Below are positions 1-11,295 of a stretch of 64,000 nt of DNA, piece after piece. The stretch spans positions 110,674,903-110,738,902 of the forward strand of contig NC_084802.1 in assembly GCF_963169125.1 (NCBI RefSeq), written 5' to 3'. Position 1 is the stretch's first letter. Each line of letters begins with the position of its first letter. The stretch comes from Humulus lupulus (lineage: Eukaryota; Streptophyta; Magnoliopsida; Rosales; Cannabaceae). Below the pieces are notes generated by a model. That model was not told the DNA's origin and made no database searches. It was given only the letters and a program-made list of their open reading frames with translations. The translations under genes were made by a program, and so were the position numbers.

Positions 1-511
1 AAGCCAACTCACTCCATGAAGAGCAACCAATGTTGAGCAAATCACTGCTTGTCTGTTGTTACGAAAAACAATCAGGTCCAAGCACACAAAGCAAGAAGTT
101 GGTGCCTTGAGCTACCAGGGAATGGGGAAGGTGTCCCTAAGAGGTTCAGAGCACCAGTGGGGAACGACCGAAGGTAGAGGCTCTGTTTGGGCGATCGTCG
201 AATAAAAGGCTAGCAAGTTGGGCAATAAACAGGCCCATCATCACTCGTTGGTCAGATCCTGACTGCCGACCGAGCGAGAGCTTTCGACAAAGCACCTACA
301 GGTGCCCATCAAGGGATTTGGTGAGAGAGGGCTTCCACCCGACTCCAGCAGTCCGTTGGAGCCTCTAATCATGCTGCAAGTGCAATCCATCCATCCAGGC
401 AATTCCCCACCATAGTCAAAGAAGGGTAGGGATTGAGTGGAAGTTGAGGTCCCAGTGATGAGGAAAATCTTTCCAAGTAGTCTTCCGGAAGAGTTTAACC
501 TTCATCTCTTC
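1..511 (+). other. 3' interior of older Tat-like element X, left half
   Basis: No open reading frame of note. I assign this stretch to the 3' internal region of an older element because the sequence resumes at 10186, across the perfect target duplication of E1, and then runs into a polypurine tract and an LTR that starts TGTTATACCC at 10327. The element's 5' part lies left of the window. Its lineage (Tat-like) is inferred from the polypurine tract style and from the LTR ending in GTCAACA. Confidence 0.6.
507..511. repeat. Target-site duplication of E1, left copy (TCTTC)
   Basis: TCTTC directly precedes the TG of the left LTR. The same five bases directly follow the CA of the right LTR at 10181-10185. 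Five-base duplications are usual for Ty3/gypsy integrases. Confidence 0.93.
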
Positions 512-2837
512 TGTAACGCCCTGGTTACCCCAAAGTAGTTACGGTGAACCAGAAATTTAACTCGCTACCCGAGTTCTTCGGTTAAAAACGTGCTTCGAGG
601 TATTAATAACAAGCTTAGGGAACCAATCAAAAGGAAAAGATATATTTTATTTAAAACATAAAATTGTTCATCGGCCCATAAAAACACGTTTACAAGTTAT
701 TTACAACTCAAATGATCACTACTGTTTCAAATTTACAATATCGCCAACCTAAGTGGAAAATATAGGGTAAACCCCCTAGTTCCTCTGAGAATTCCCTTGC
801 CGTGGTGGTCAAGCGGCCGTATATCTACACAGAACCACCTAAGCTCTCCACTCAAGGTTGGGTGAGCATTTCTTTCCCTTTACCTGCACCACATAGCACC
901 CATGAGCCAAAGCCCAGCAAGAAAACACAATATAGCATGAATATAATATAAACAATGATTATAATAATCATTCTCGACTTTCAGTCCAAAACAGATGAGT
1001 GACAGTCGCAAATGTCACTAAGGTGGGTTCTGTTCCCTCTAGCATGTGATGACAGGGTCACCGGGGCTTTACAAATAAGTGAACCTTTCACTAGCTTAAA
1101 CAGGATAGGTGCCTGATGAACTAGTCATCAACACAACCTACCTCATGACCATAGAGTCATAACCATGGGATTCCGCTCCCTAGCCATGAGACAAGCAGTC
1201 ACCTAGGCCTTAGGCCCTGGCTCTGAGTAACTAGTCTTAGACTAGTCAAGCGCTTATAATTTTCATCGACCTTAGGGTCAGTCCAGCATCAATACTCCCA
1301 GAGTCATTCAACCCTGATATCGATTAGATCTAATCTTTTATCGGCCCTGCGTCCAGGACGCTTATGCCGTTTCTGACTCTCAGGTCGATAATATGCGATC
1401 AGTGTCGTCCCTGACTAATCAGTGCCATACACAAGTAAGCAAGCTCTGCTAAGCATTTAATATGCAATCAATGTCCACATTTAACAATCATCATGCCTCA
1501 ACAACAATTATGCATGTCATATACACAGGGTGCAGTTTTCTTACCTCTGATTCGAGGGAGAGTTAATATAAGAACGACCCTTGACAACGATCAACCTTTA
1601 AGTTCCTTAGCGATCACCTAGTCATAACCAAATACGGAACACCATAAACAAAATGAAAAACAAAGGTTCCCAAACCAAGATCTAGCGTACGGGACATCAA
1701 TCCCCAGTAATCCGGGTAGTAGGAACAATCCCGAGGCCTAAAACCGAGTTCCCGAGGTCAAAACACCCAAACGGCCTCAAAACCCTGCCTGAGCCAAGAC
1801 CCTAGCACCTTGAGCCGCGGCCCCCTGCCACACCAGGAGCAACGGCTGCGGCGCCCACTACCCAAGGCCGCGGTGCCCAGCACACCCAAAATACCTCCAG
1901 CTGCTTCTTCGAGCTTGGGCCACGGCGCCCAAGAACAGGGCCGCGACCCCCACCCAGAACCAGCCATGACCCCGATTTTCTTCATCCCAAACCTTCCAAA
2001 AACATACCTAAACACTTCCAAATCCAAAAATCAAAGTTCCCAAACTTCCCAATGACCCAAAATAATCAAATCCTGAGGCTCAAACGAACCAAAAACTCAA
2101 CAATTTACAAAAACTAATTCTAAGCTTAGGAACTCTAAAATCTCAAAACTTAAAACTTAGATTACCTTTGATTAGGTTGTTTTCCGTGAAATCCTTCAGT
2201 TAAGAAGCTTCTAATCTTTCCTAGGATCACTATGCCTCGATCCTCGCTTGATTCCGACTCCTAGAACTCGAGATTTCTCCAAAATTGCCTCGAACGGTAA
2301 AAGGAACTAACGGGAAAAGAAAAAGTGTTTTTCTAACGTACGGTTCTATCTGACAAGCTACTTCAAGCTTAAGTAACCTCAAATAAAACCTAGTGCTCGG
2401 GGTCCCGAAAACACCCCCGGGGACATTATAGTCAAAACTCCCAGAATTTCCTCCTGATCTTAATAACTCCCAATTTATCATCAAATAAACATTCTCATTA
2501 CTCAATATCCCAATAAATGACCCCGTTATGACAAAACCGCTAATTCACAATATAAGACCGTCTCATGCCAAATAGCTCGAATATTTCTCCATAATAATGG
2601 GATCTCATCCATAACTCACAATATGCACCAAAATACACAAATATTCCCTCAACATGCCAAATTATCAAAACACCCTAGTAATCAAATGTGGACCCACATG
2701 CATGCATTTAACATCATATTATAATATAATTCACATAAACATGAATATAATTAGTTAATGGCATAATGAAACAATTATGGACCTCCCGGTCTACTAATCC
2801 AGCCATTAAACCGCATTAGGGATTTCGGGGCATTACA
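512..2837 (-). repeat. E1 3' LTR (2326 bp)
   Basis: Starts TGTAACGCCC and ends GGGCATTACA on the plus strand, giving the TG...CA ends required of an LTR. It aligns by eye with 7886-10180 throughout. It is about 30 bp longer, mainly through a GC-rich stretch near 1895-1930 that is missing from the partner. A GC-rich block (about 1800-1970) contrasts with the AT-rich remainder. Confidence 0.95.
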
Positions 2838-2853
2838 ACTATCCCCTCCTTAA
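2838..2853 (-). promoter_or_regulatory. E1 polypurine tract
   Basis: On the minus strand the bases just before the 3' LTR read AAGGAGGGGATAGT. It follows a GACGAAATTTC motif typical of chromovirus 3' ends. It would prime plus-strand DNA synthesis. Confidence 0.9.
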
Positions 2854-2873
2854 AGAAATTTCGTCCTTGAAAT

Positions 2874-3155
2874 TTACTTGAACAACTCGAGATATTGACT
2901 CTGCATATCTGAATCTAGCTCCCAAGTCACTTCCTTGACCTTGTTGTTGCTCAACAATAACTTAACCAAAGGTATCGTCTTATTCCTGAGGACTTTGTCC
3001 TTTCTGTCAAGTATTTTGACTGCCTGCTCCTCAAAGGAGAGATCTGGCTCAAGCTCCAGATCTTCATAACTCAAAATATGATTTACATCAAATACATACC
3101 TCCGAAGAGCTGAAACATGAAATACATTATGCACGGCTGACAACGCCGGTGGCAA
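2874..3155 (-). pseudogene. E1 integrase C-terminal chromodomain
   Basis: The 93-residue open frame carries the classic chromovirus tail. It has an HVSALRRY segment, an acidic stretch with DLSFEEQAVKILDRKDK, the LRNKTIPLVK strand and a final TWE motif before the closing helix. It ends LFK-stop close to the polypurine tract, as expected for the end of the polyprotein. Chromodomains of this group bind methylated histone H3 and steer integration into heterochromatin. The domain is open throughout but is out of frame with the upstream integrase, because a base appears to be missing near 3165 (the expected VAYRLALPP stretch is shifted). It cannot be translated as part of the polyprotein in this copy. 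Confidence 0.93.
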
Positions 3156-3157
3156 GG

Positions 3158-4166
3158 CTAGTCTGTAACCACCTGACCAATCCTCTCTAGGATCTCAAAT
3201 GGACCTACAAACCTAGGGCTCAGCTTGCCCTTCTTCCCAAATCTTCTCACCCCTTTCCATGGCGAGACTCTAAGGAAGACATAGTCTCCCAATTGGAACT
3301 CCAAATTCCTATGCTTAGGATCTGTATAACTCTTCTGTCTACTTTGAGAAGCAAGCATCCGAGCTCTAATCTTCTTGATGGCCTCACTGGTCCTCTAAAC
3401 TGCCTCAGGACCCAAGTATCTCCTTTCACCTGTCTCATCCCAATGAATGGAAGATCTACACTTCCTACCATACAACATCTCATAAGGTGCATCTCCAATG
3501 GTAGACTTATAACTGTTGTTGTAGGAAAACTCTATCAAAGGTAGATACTTACTCCATGATCCACCAAATTCCAGCACACATGCTCGCAGCATGTCTTCCA
3601 ATATCTGGATCGTCCTCTTAGATTACCCATCTATCTAAGGATGATAAGCAGTACTGAACTTCAACTGTGTACCCATGGCTTTCTGTAAACTCCCTGAGAA
3701 CATGGAAGTAAAAGTGGGGTCCAGATTAGACACGATCGACCTAGGTGCTCCATGGAGGCGCACGATATCTCTCACATAGAGATTTGCATACTAATCAACT
3801 ATATATGTAGTCCTCACTGGCAAGAAGTGAGCTGACTTGGTATAGCGATCCACTATCACCCAAATAGAATCATGCTGACCAACAGTCCCGGGTAAGCCCA
3901 CCACGAAATCCATCGTGATGTCTTCCCACTTCCACTATAGGATATCCAGAGGCTGCAATAACCCTGCCAGCCTCTGATGCTCAGCCTTGACCTGTTGACA
4001 TGTCAAGCACTTAGCCACATACTCTACTACAACCATCTTCATCCCCAGCCACCAATACAACGATCTCACATCTTGATACATTTTCATGGTGCCTAGATGC
4101 AAAGAGTAAGGTGTAGTATGAGATTCATCTAGAATCTCTCGCCTCATAGCAGTGTCTAACGAAACA
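3158..4166 (-). pseudogene. E1 integrase, broken by stops
   Basis: The zinc-binding region is visible at about 4120-3990: a His pair in SLHLGTMKMYQDVRSLYWW, then CLTCQQVK. The catalytic core follows, with the first Asp in [12 protein letters not shown] and the second region reading SNLDPTFTS (family form SDRDPRFTS). The C-terminal part includes GDYVFLRVSPWKG and LSPRFVGPFEIL, the GPF/Y module common in gypsy integrases. In-frame stops lie near 3932, 3790, 3626, 3393 and 3158, so no integrase could be made. Function would be insertion of element DNA into the chromosome. Identification is firm; fine borders are approximate. Confidence 0.92.
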
Positions 4167-4399
4167 CATATTCACCCCTTGTACCTCAACAAGCCTAACT
4201 CAGACACTGTATAATCTCTAGATGCTCCAGCCAAAACAACCTCTCTAATCTTGATCAGATGTGGATCATTCAACTGACCCTCCTTGATTCTTTCCAACAG
4301 TGTAGAGTGTAGTGTAATATTAGCCAATTGGCCCACCAGCAACTCTATACCAGCTCTGGTCATATCATCTGCTAATTCTCTGGCTATCATCCTTGCAAC

Positions 4400-4800
4400 A
4401 TAAATCTGTCCCGGACCCTTCTGGCATAAAGCATCAGCTACCACGTTGGCCTTTCCTGGATGATACAAAATCTCACAATCATAATCTTTTACCAACTCCA
4501 GCCAACGCCTTTGTCTCACATTCAGATCTTTCTGGGTGAAGAAGTATTTCAGGTTCTTGTGGTCTGTATAGATCTCACACTTCTCCCCATAAAGATAATG
4601 CCTCCATATCTTTCAAGCAAAGATCACAGCCGCCAACTCCAAATCATGAGTGGGATATCTCTTTTCATACTCGTTCAACTGATGAGAAGCATAATCAATT
4701 ACCTTCTCTGATTGCATCAGAACACAGAACAAACCCTGATGAGAAGCATCGCAATAAATCACAAACTTCCCCTGATCTGTCGGGCGACTCAGAATCGGAG
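4400..4800 (-). pseudogene. E1 RNase H
   Basis: Follows reverse transcriptase in the same frame. The first catalytic Asp lies in [11 protein letters not shown], with the Glu region in HDLELAAV. A stop interrupts after AAVIFA near 4612. The domain resumes with an IYTDHKNL segment (third Asp), [21 protein letters not shown] in part, and VADAL (last Asp), which reads on into a 115-residue open stretch. It would degrade the RNA strand of the RNA/DNA hybrid. Only one RNase H is present here, in contrast to the Tat elements of this window. Confidence 0.9.
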
Positions 4801-4859
4801 CTATAATCAATCTCTGCTTCAGTTCCAGGAAGTTGTTCTCACATTTATCTGACCACACA

Positions 4860-5640
4860 AATTTTTGGCTCTTGTGTGTCAGCTCAGTCAATGAAATAGC
4901 TATCTTTGACAACCCTTCCACGAAACACCTATAATAACCTTCCAATCCAAGGAAACTTCTAACCTCAGAAGCATTCTTTGGACTTGGCCAATCTCTGACC
5001 ACTTCAATCTTTGCTGGATCTACTTTAATCTCCTCCTTACTGACAATATGCCCAAGAAAGGATACTTGAGAAAACCAGAACTCACATTTCTTGAACTTTG
5101 CAAACAATCTGTGTTCCCTCAGTCTCTGTAGAACTAACCTCAGATGTTGCTCATGCTCTGACTCAGACTGAGAATATACCAGAATATCATCGATAAAGAT
5201 GATCACAAGCTAGTCTAGATAATCCTTGAACACTCTATTCATCAGATCCATAAAAGCATCAAGGGCATTAGTCAATCCAAAAGACATGACTAAGAACTCA
5301 TAATGCCCATACCTAGTACGAAAAGCAGTCTTCGGCATATCTCCCTCCTTGACCCTCAACTGATGATAACCAGATCGAAGGTCGTTCTTTGAGAATACCT
5401 TCTTACCTTGCAACTGATCAAACAGATCATCTATCCTTGGCAAAGGATACTTGTTCTTGATTGTCAACTTATTCAGTTCTCTGTAATCAATGCACATCCT
5501 CAGAGAACCATCCTTCTTCTTTACAAACAGAACTGGCGCACCCCAAGGTGACAAACTAGGTCCGATAAAACCCAAATCCAACAGTTCTTGCAACTGTACT
5601 TTTAATTCTTTCAGCTCAGCAGGGGCCATCCTGTAAGGTG
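4860..5640 (-). pseudogene. E1 reverse transcriptase
   Basis: Starts around [16 protein letters not shown] and contains [53 protein letters not shown] and the catalytic FIDDILVYS. The usual first catalytic Asp motif is altered to [12 protein letters not shown] (family form [12 protein letters not shown], Asp retained). A stop splits the domain just before FIDD at about 5207. The usual LDQ reads LD-stop, consistent with CAG to TAG. The [12 protein letters not shown] segment ends the connection region. Confidence 0.93.
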
Positions 5641-5899
5641 CTCTAGACACTGGCTCTGTCCCTGGTGCCAGTTCTATAACGAACTCAATTTCTCTGTCTG
5701 GTGGCAACCCTGGCAAATCTTCTGGAAACACGTCCAGGAATTCACAAACAAGTCTGGTCTCTTTTGGTCTCACTGGCACGACCTGAGTGGTATCAACCAC
5801 ACTGGCCAAGAATCCAATGCAACCTCCTTGCAATAGATCTCTAGCCCTTAAAACTGAAATCATAGGTATGCGAGGTCCATTCACAGTACCAACAAACAC

Positions 5900-6235
5900 A
5901 AATGGATCCTCACCTTCAGGCTCAAAGGAGACCATCTTCCTTCTGCAATCAATAGTTGCCCCATACTTTGCCAACCAATCCATACCTAATATTATATCGA
6001 AGTCATTCATAACCAACTCTATCAAATCCACTGATAACTCTCTGCCCTCCACTGTCACTGGCAAAGATCTGACCCATCTCGTGGATACAAATAACTCTCT
6101 AGTGGGTAACAAAGTTCCAAACCCCACAGCATAAAAATCACAGGGTCTACACAGTCTATCAATAATACTACTAGCAACAAAAGAATGTGTAGCACCAGAA
6201 TCAATCAATACATTATAAAGGGTTCCAGCTCTAAG
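5900..6235 (-). pseudogene. E1 aspartic protease
   Basis: The active-site motif [11 protein letters not shown] is intact at about 6208-6180, followed by the hydrophobic strand [13 protein letters not shown] typical of plant gypsy proteases. It is read in the same frame as gag, so the protease would be released from the polyprotein. The open frame continues 332 residues into reverse transcriptase, the longest intact stretch of this element. Confidence 0.9.
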
Positions 6236-6239
6236 AATC

Positions 6240-7441
6240 TGACCTGTAACTACTGAGGGAGAAGCCTCAGCTTCTGCTTATGTCAATGCGAACACTCAAG
6301 CTGGGGCCGAGCTGTCCGCTTTCCTGGGTTCTTCTTTTATGGCCTTAGGGAAATCCTTTCTAAGATGACCCAGTGCTCCATATGAGAAGCAGGCTCTTGC
6401 CCTACACTATCCCAAATGATGCCTCTTGCATATAGGGCATTCAGGATAAGACTTCCAAGCTTCATTACCACCTGGACGACCCATTGAAATACCATGGGGC
6501 CGTCTATCAGGACCTGGAACTGGGAAGGTGTCAGGAACCTTCCTCTTCTAATCACTGGGGCCTCCACCCCTACTTGAACCCATAAATGGAGGACCTGTCC
6601 TCTTGAACTCCTTTCTGGCTGCATTGTCTTGTCAGATCTTATTCTCTGCACTCTCAGCTGTGAGTGCCCTCTCAACCACCTGTGCATAGGTAGTAACCCC
6701 AGCCAGTGTGGTAATACGTACATCACAGGCGAATCTGGGCTATAGCCCCTGAATAAATCTCTCTCTTCTGGTCCCATTAGTGGGCACCAGTTCCATGGCA
6801 AACTTTGCCAAACGATCAAATTTCAAGGCATACTCAGTGACTGACAAATCTCCTTGAAGTAGCCTAATGAATTCCTCAACCTTTTCTGCCCTCATGGCAT
6901 CATTATAGTATTTCTCGTTGAACAGAGTCTAACACTCTTCCTAACTCAGGGCATTAACATTTCAGGTCTGGGTAATAACATCCCACCAAATTCAGACATC
7001 CTCCCGAAACATATAAGTGGCACAAGAAACCCTCTCATTACCAGTCACCCTCATGAAATCTAGGATGGTGGTAATCATACTCATCCACTGCTCTGCCTTG
7101 GCAGAATCTGCACTGCCCTTAAAAACTTGAGGTTGCTGCATCCTGAACCTTTCATAAAGAGGCTCCCATTTATTTCCAACCTTTGGCAACTGCTCAGCTG
7201 CTGGCACCGACACAGGAGGTGCCTCTGATACATTGGCCACTACAGGTGCTTGCCATTGTCTCAGGAGACGAAGCTCTTCTCCCTGTCTCAACACTGTAGC
7301 CTGCAAATTGCTAATTATCTGCTGCCAGTTTACAGGAGCTGGCTGTGGAATCTGTCCTTGGTCATTCTCTTGGCCCTGATTGTTATTATTTTGGCCTTGA
7401 TCACTCTGGCCAGTTGACATATCTGTCTGCCCTGGATTCAT
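6240..7441 (-). pseudogene. E1 gag
   Basis: I place the start at Met 7441 (MNPGQTDMSTGQ), because the residues upstream in the open frame look like leader. The N-terminal half is Gln/Asn-rich (NNNNQGQENDQGQ), then a capsid-like region: PQVFKGSADSAKAEQWM, ILDFMRVTGNERVSCATYMF, FNEKYYNDAMRAEKVEEF, RRERFIQGL. The zinc-knuckle region near 6400 reads CPICKRHH then CFSYGALGHLRKDFP. Two Cys expected in the last knuckle are replaced by Tyr and Phe. Several stops interrupt from 6992 onward, at least one at a CAG (GLQP reads GL-stop-P). Role: nucleocapsid that packages element RNA. Confidence 0.85.
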
Positions 7442-7867
7442 TCTTATTAGCTTATACCTTGTTGAAACAATGATCAATACGGCCAGTGAGGTAGTAATAA
7501 CTAAACCTCTTGCCGCTTTACGGTCCAAGAACAAGCAGACAATTATCATATTCCATACTTATACAAATATACAAGCAGATACATGTTTATAGCATTTAGC
7601 ACTTAGCATGTATCACATAATAGTTCACAATCAACAATATTAGTAAGTATGTTCCAACAATTTCAATACTATTTAGCACACGGTTGCTAGAATGTACTAT
7701 TCAGGGCACATGTTTAACATGGTGTCTCATGCATACAAGTAAAGCATATATACTATATTTAATCAGTTATACATATAACTACATAAATAATTACCAAACC
7801 ATGAGTCGAGCTTAACGTCAGTGATGTGTGTACATGCCCAGCCAGTCTACAGGAACCCTAACCTTAG

Positions 7868-7882
7868 CACACTCTGATACCA
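7868..7882 (-). promoter_or_regulatory. E1 primer-binding site, initiator Met tRNA type
   Basis: On the minus strand, three bases after the 5' LTR, the sequence reads TGGTATCAGAGTGTG. The first 11 bases match the complement of the 3' end of plant initiator methionine tRNA, the usual primer for this lineage. Confidence 0.9.
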
Positions 7883-7885
7883 AGT

Positions 7886-10180
7886 TGTAATCCCCTGGTT
7901 ACCCCAGAACAGTTACGGTGAACGGGAAATTTAACTCGCTACCTGAGTTCTTTGGTTAAAACGTTCTTCTAGGTATTAATAATAGGCTTAGGTGGAAAAC
8001 AAATCAAAAGGAAAGGATATATTTTATTTAAATCATAAAACTGTTCATGGGACCATATAAACACGTTTACAAGTTATTTACAACTCAAATGGTCACTACT
8101 TTTTCAAATTTACAATCCCACCGACCTAAGCGGCAGAGGTAGGGTAAACCCCCTAGGTCCTCTGACAACTCCTTGGCCGTGGTGGTCAAGCGGCCGCATA
8201 TGTACACAACACCACCTAAGCTCTTAACTCAAGGCTGGGTGAGCTTCTCTTTCCCTTTACCTGCACCACGTAGCACCCACGAGCCAAAGCCCAGCAAGAA
8301 AACACAATATAGCATGAATATAATATCAACAATGATCATAATAATCATTCAAGACTTCAGCCCAAAATAGATGAGTGACAGTTGCAAAAGTCACTAAGGT
8401 GGGTTCTGTTCCCCCTAGCATGTGAGACAGGGTCACCGAGGCTTTACAAATAAGTGAACCTTTCACTAGCTTAAATAGGATAGGTTCCTGATGAACTAGT
8501 CATCAACACAACCTACCTCATGACCATAGAGTCATAACCATGGGATTTCGCTCCCTAGCCATGCGACAAGCAGTCACCTAGGCCTTAGGCCTTGGCTTTA
8601 AGTAACTAGTCTTAGACAAGTCAAGCACTTATAATTTTCATCGACCTTAGGGTCGGTCCAGCATCAATGCTCCCAGAGTCATTCAACGCTGATATCAATT
8701 AGATCTAATCTTTCATCGGCCCAACATTCAGGACGCTTATTCCATTTCTGACTCTCAGGTCAGTAATATGCGACCAGTGCCATCCCTGACTAATCAGTGC
8801 CATACACAAGTAAGCAAGCTCTACTAAGCATTTAATATGCAATCAATGTCCACATTTAACAACCATCATGCCTCAATAACAATTATGCATGTCATATTCA
8901 CAGGGTGCAGTTTTCATACCTCTGATTCGGGCGAGAGTTAATATAAGAACGACCCTTGACAACGATCAACCTTTAAGTTCCTTAGCGGTCACCTAGTTGT
9001 AACCAAATACGGAACACCATCAAAAAAATGAACAACAAAGGTTCCCAAACCAAGATCAAGCCTCCGGGACATCAATCCCCACTAATCCGGGTAGTAGGAA
9101 CAATCCTGAGGACTAAAACCAAGTTCCCGAGGTCAAAACACCCAAACGGCCTCAAAACCCTGCCTGAGTCGCAGCCCTAGCACCTTGAGCCGTGGCCCCC
9201 AGCCATACCAGAAGCAAGGGCTGCGGCGCTCACTACCCAGGGCCGCGACTCCCAACACGCCCAAAACACCTCCATCAACAGGGTCGCGGCCCCCCACCCA
9301 GAACCAGCCATGAACCCTATTTTCTTCATCCCAAACCTTCCAAAAACATTTCTAAACACTTCCAAATCCAAAAATTAAAGTTTCTAAACTTCCCAATGAC
9401 CCAAAATAATCAAATCTCGAGGCTCAAATGAACCAAAAACTCAACGATTCACAAAAACTAATTCTAAGCTTAGGAACTCTAAAAACTCAAAACTTAAAAC
9501 TTAGATTACCTTTGATTAGGTTGTTTTCCATCAAATCCTTTGATCAAGAAGCTTCTAATCTTTCCTAGGATCGATATGCCTCGATCCTCGCTTGATTCCG
9601 ACTCCTAGAACTCAAGATTTCTTCGAAATTGCCTCGAACGGTAAAAGGAACTAACAGGAAGAGAAAAAGTTTTTTTCTAGCATACGGTTCTATCTGCAAG
9701 CTACTTCAAGCTTAAGTAACCTCAAATAAAACCTAGTGCTCGGGGTCCCGAAAACACCCCCGGGGACATTATAGTCAAAACTCCCAGAATTTCCTCCTGA
9801 TCTTAATAACTCCCAATTTATCATCAAATAAACATTCTCATTACTCAATATCCCAATAAATGACCCCATTATGACAATACCGCTATTTCACAATATAAGA
9901 CCGTCTCATGCCGAATAGCTCGAATATTTCTCCATAATAATGGGATCTAATCCATAACTCACAATATGCACCAAAATACACAAATATTCCCTCAACATGC
10001 CAAATTACCAAAACACCCTAATAATCAAATGTGGACCCACATGCATGCATTTAACATCATATTATAATATAATTCACATAAACATGCATATAATCAGTTA
10101 ATGGAATTATTAAATAATTATGGCCCTCCCGGCCTACTAGTCCAACCATTAAACCACATTAAGGATTTTGGGACATTACA
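7886..10180 (-). repeat. E1 5' LTR (2295 bp)
   Basis: Starts TGTAATCCCC and ends GACATTACA on the plus strand. It is the partner of 512-2837, with scattered substitutions and small indels, so the insertion is not recent. I could not compute the exact divergence. Confidence 0.95.
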
Positions 10181-10185
10181 TCTTC
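10181..10185. repeat. Target-site duplication of E1, right copy (TCTTC)
   Basis: Identical to 507-511, which defines E1 as a single intact insertion. Confidence 0.93.
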
Positions 10186-10326
10186 CACTTGGTGGCTCCC
10201 CTAACCAAAGGAGTGAAAGCTGAAAGAAGTCTAGAGATGAAAAAGTGATTGACTACAGCAAGTGGACTACCCCTCACCTACGTAAGTCAGCCCCACACCT
10301 GCATTGACCCTGACTTGGGGGATAAA
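10186..10326 (+). other. 3' interior of element X, right half, with polypurine tract
   Basis: Continues the sequence of 1-511 after removal of E1. It ends in a purine-rich run ACTTGGGGGATAAA (10313-10326) directly before the TG of the LTR. That style (CTTGGGGG...AAA) matches the Tat elements E2 and E3. No coding sequence seen. Confidence 0.65.
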
Positions 10327-11295
10327 TGTTATACCCAAAATTTAGCACTTCCACGTGGCGACCCGCGAAGTGATGACATGTCAAGACAAAGTGGCAAGGC
10401 ACAATAGTCGCCACCAGCCGCCATGAGGAATAGCTCTCGTCACTCTCCCAATACTCAAGAAGAGTTAGGATTCACCAGAGCCGGACTACTTCTCCAATCG
10501 CGTGAAGCCAAATGATTCTTAGATGGTCACACCAACTCCAATCATAAGAAGAAAAAGGCCCTAGCCAATTTCCATATCCTTATGCACAAGTCGAACAACA
10601 CATATCACAATCACCAGCTAAGTTGCCATTAGTTGTACCTAGTGGCCCCGTTGACTTCGCAAGTCACCAGCCAAGGTAGTGAGTGGCCTATCCTAGTCGA
10701 TGGTCGTTAGCCCTGCTCGTAAGTCTCTAGACGTGTTCTCTGGTCACCTCGGGTGCTCGCTGCTCGCATGTGGCCCTCGCCACCCGAGCCTTCTTTTGCA
10801 CCAAAGTGTGACTTCAACCATTAAATGAATAGGACACGTCGAATTGCCATTTTTGGTGAGACGAAAACCTATCTCTACCTAAGTGAACTGAAATTTAGCC
10901 TGATTGTGAAAGAAGGTGCCACCGTCAGCCATTCTCATCTTTGTGACAATAAATAGTGTAAACCGAAATGTAACAAAGGGAGAACAACAAGTCAGTAACT
11001 GTTCATTTTTGGAGAGAGCACTTACTCTCCATTACTGTAACCACCCCAAGAACATGATCAAACTCAGCTTGTTCTTGAGGGTTCAAAGTTCATCATCAAT
11101 AATACTGACTAAAGTGGACGTAGGTCATATTTTTTGGCCTGAACCACTACAAATCTTTGTCTCATTCATTTATTGCTGATTTTATTCTTCTTTTCTTTGG
11201 CTCACTATTCATCATTAAGTTCTTCTTTGAGATTTTACACACAAAACAACTCTACATTTATTGATCTGTGCAAGTTGACGAAAAAAAAGTCAACA
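10327..11295 (+). repeat. Element X 3' LTR (969 bp)
   Basis: Starts TGTTATACCCAAAA, right after the polypurine tract, and ends AAAGTCAACA. The next five bases, CTATG, would be the target duplication, but its partner is outside the window. The first ~100 bases resemble those at 43993 (TGTTATACCCAATT, then GATGACATGTCAA in both). The open frame at 10916-11179 lies inside the LTR and is not considered a gene. Confidence 0.75.

Larger units (their letters stand above)
512..10180 (-). mobile_element. E1: complete Ty3/gypsy chromovirus (Tekay/Del-like), minus orientation
   Basis: A 9.67 kb element with two LTRs (512-2837 and 7886-10180), flanked by a perfect TCTTC duplication. Read on the minus strand it has the 5' LTR, an initiator-Met-type primer site, gag, protease, reverse transcriptase, RNase H, integrase, a chromodomain, a polypurine tract and the 3' LTR. 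This order and the chromodomain place it in the plant chromoviruses, and the long LTRs favour the Tekay/Del branch. gag and pol share one reading frame as far as the integrase, so the ancestor made a single polyprotein. The copy is dead: several in-frame stops and one frameshift near 3165. It sits inside element X. Confidence 0.95.

Noticed and set aside
7868..7882. tRNA-like match (TGGTATCAGAG) here and at 34200
   Set aside because: Only the complement of a tRNA 3' end; it is a primer-binding site beside an LTR, with no cloverleaf.
10916..11179. 87-codon open frame
   Set aside because: Wholly inside the element X LTR near its end; no domain.
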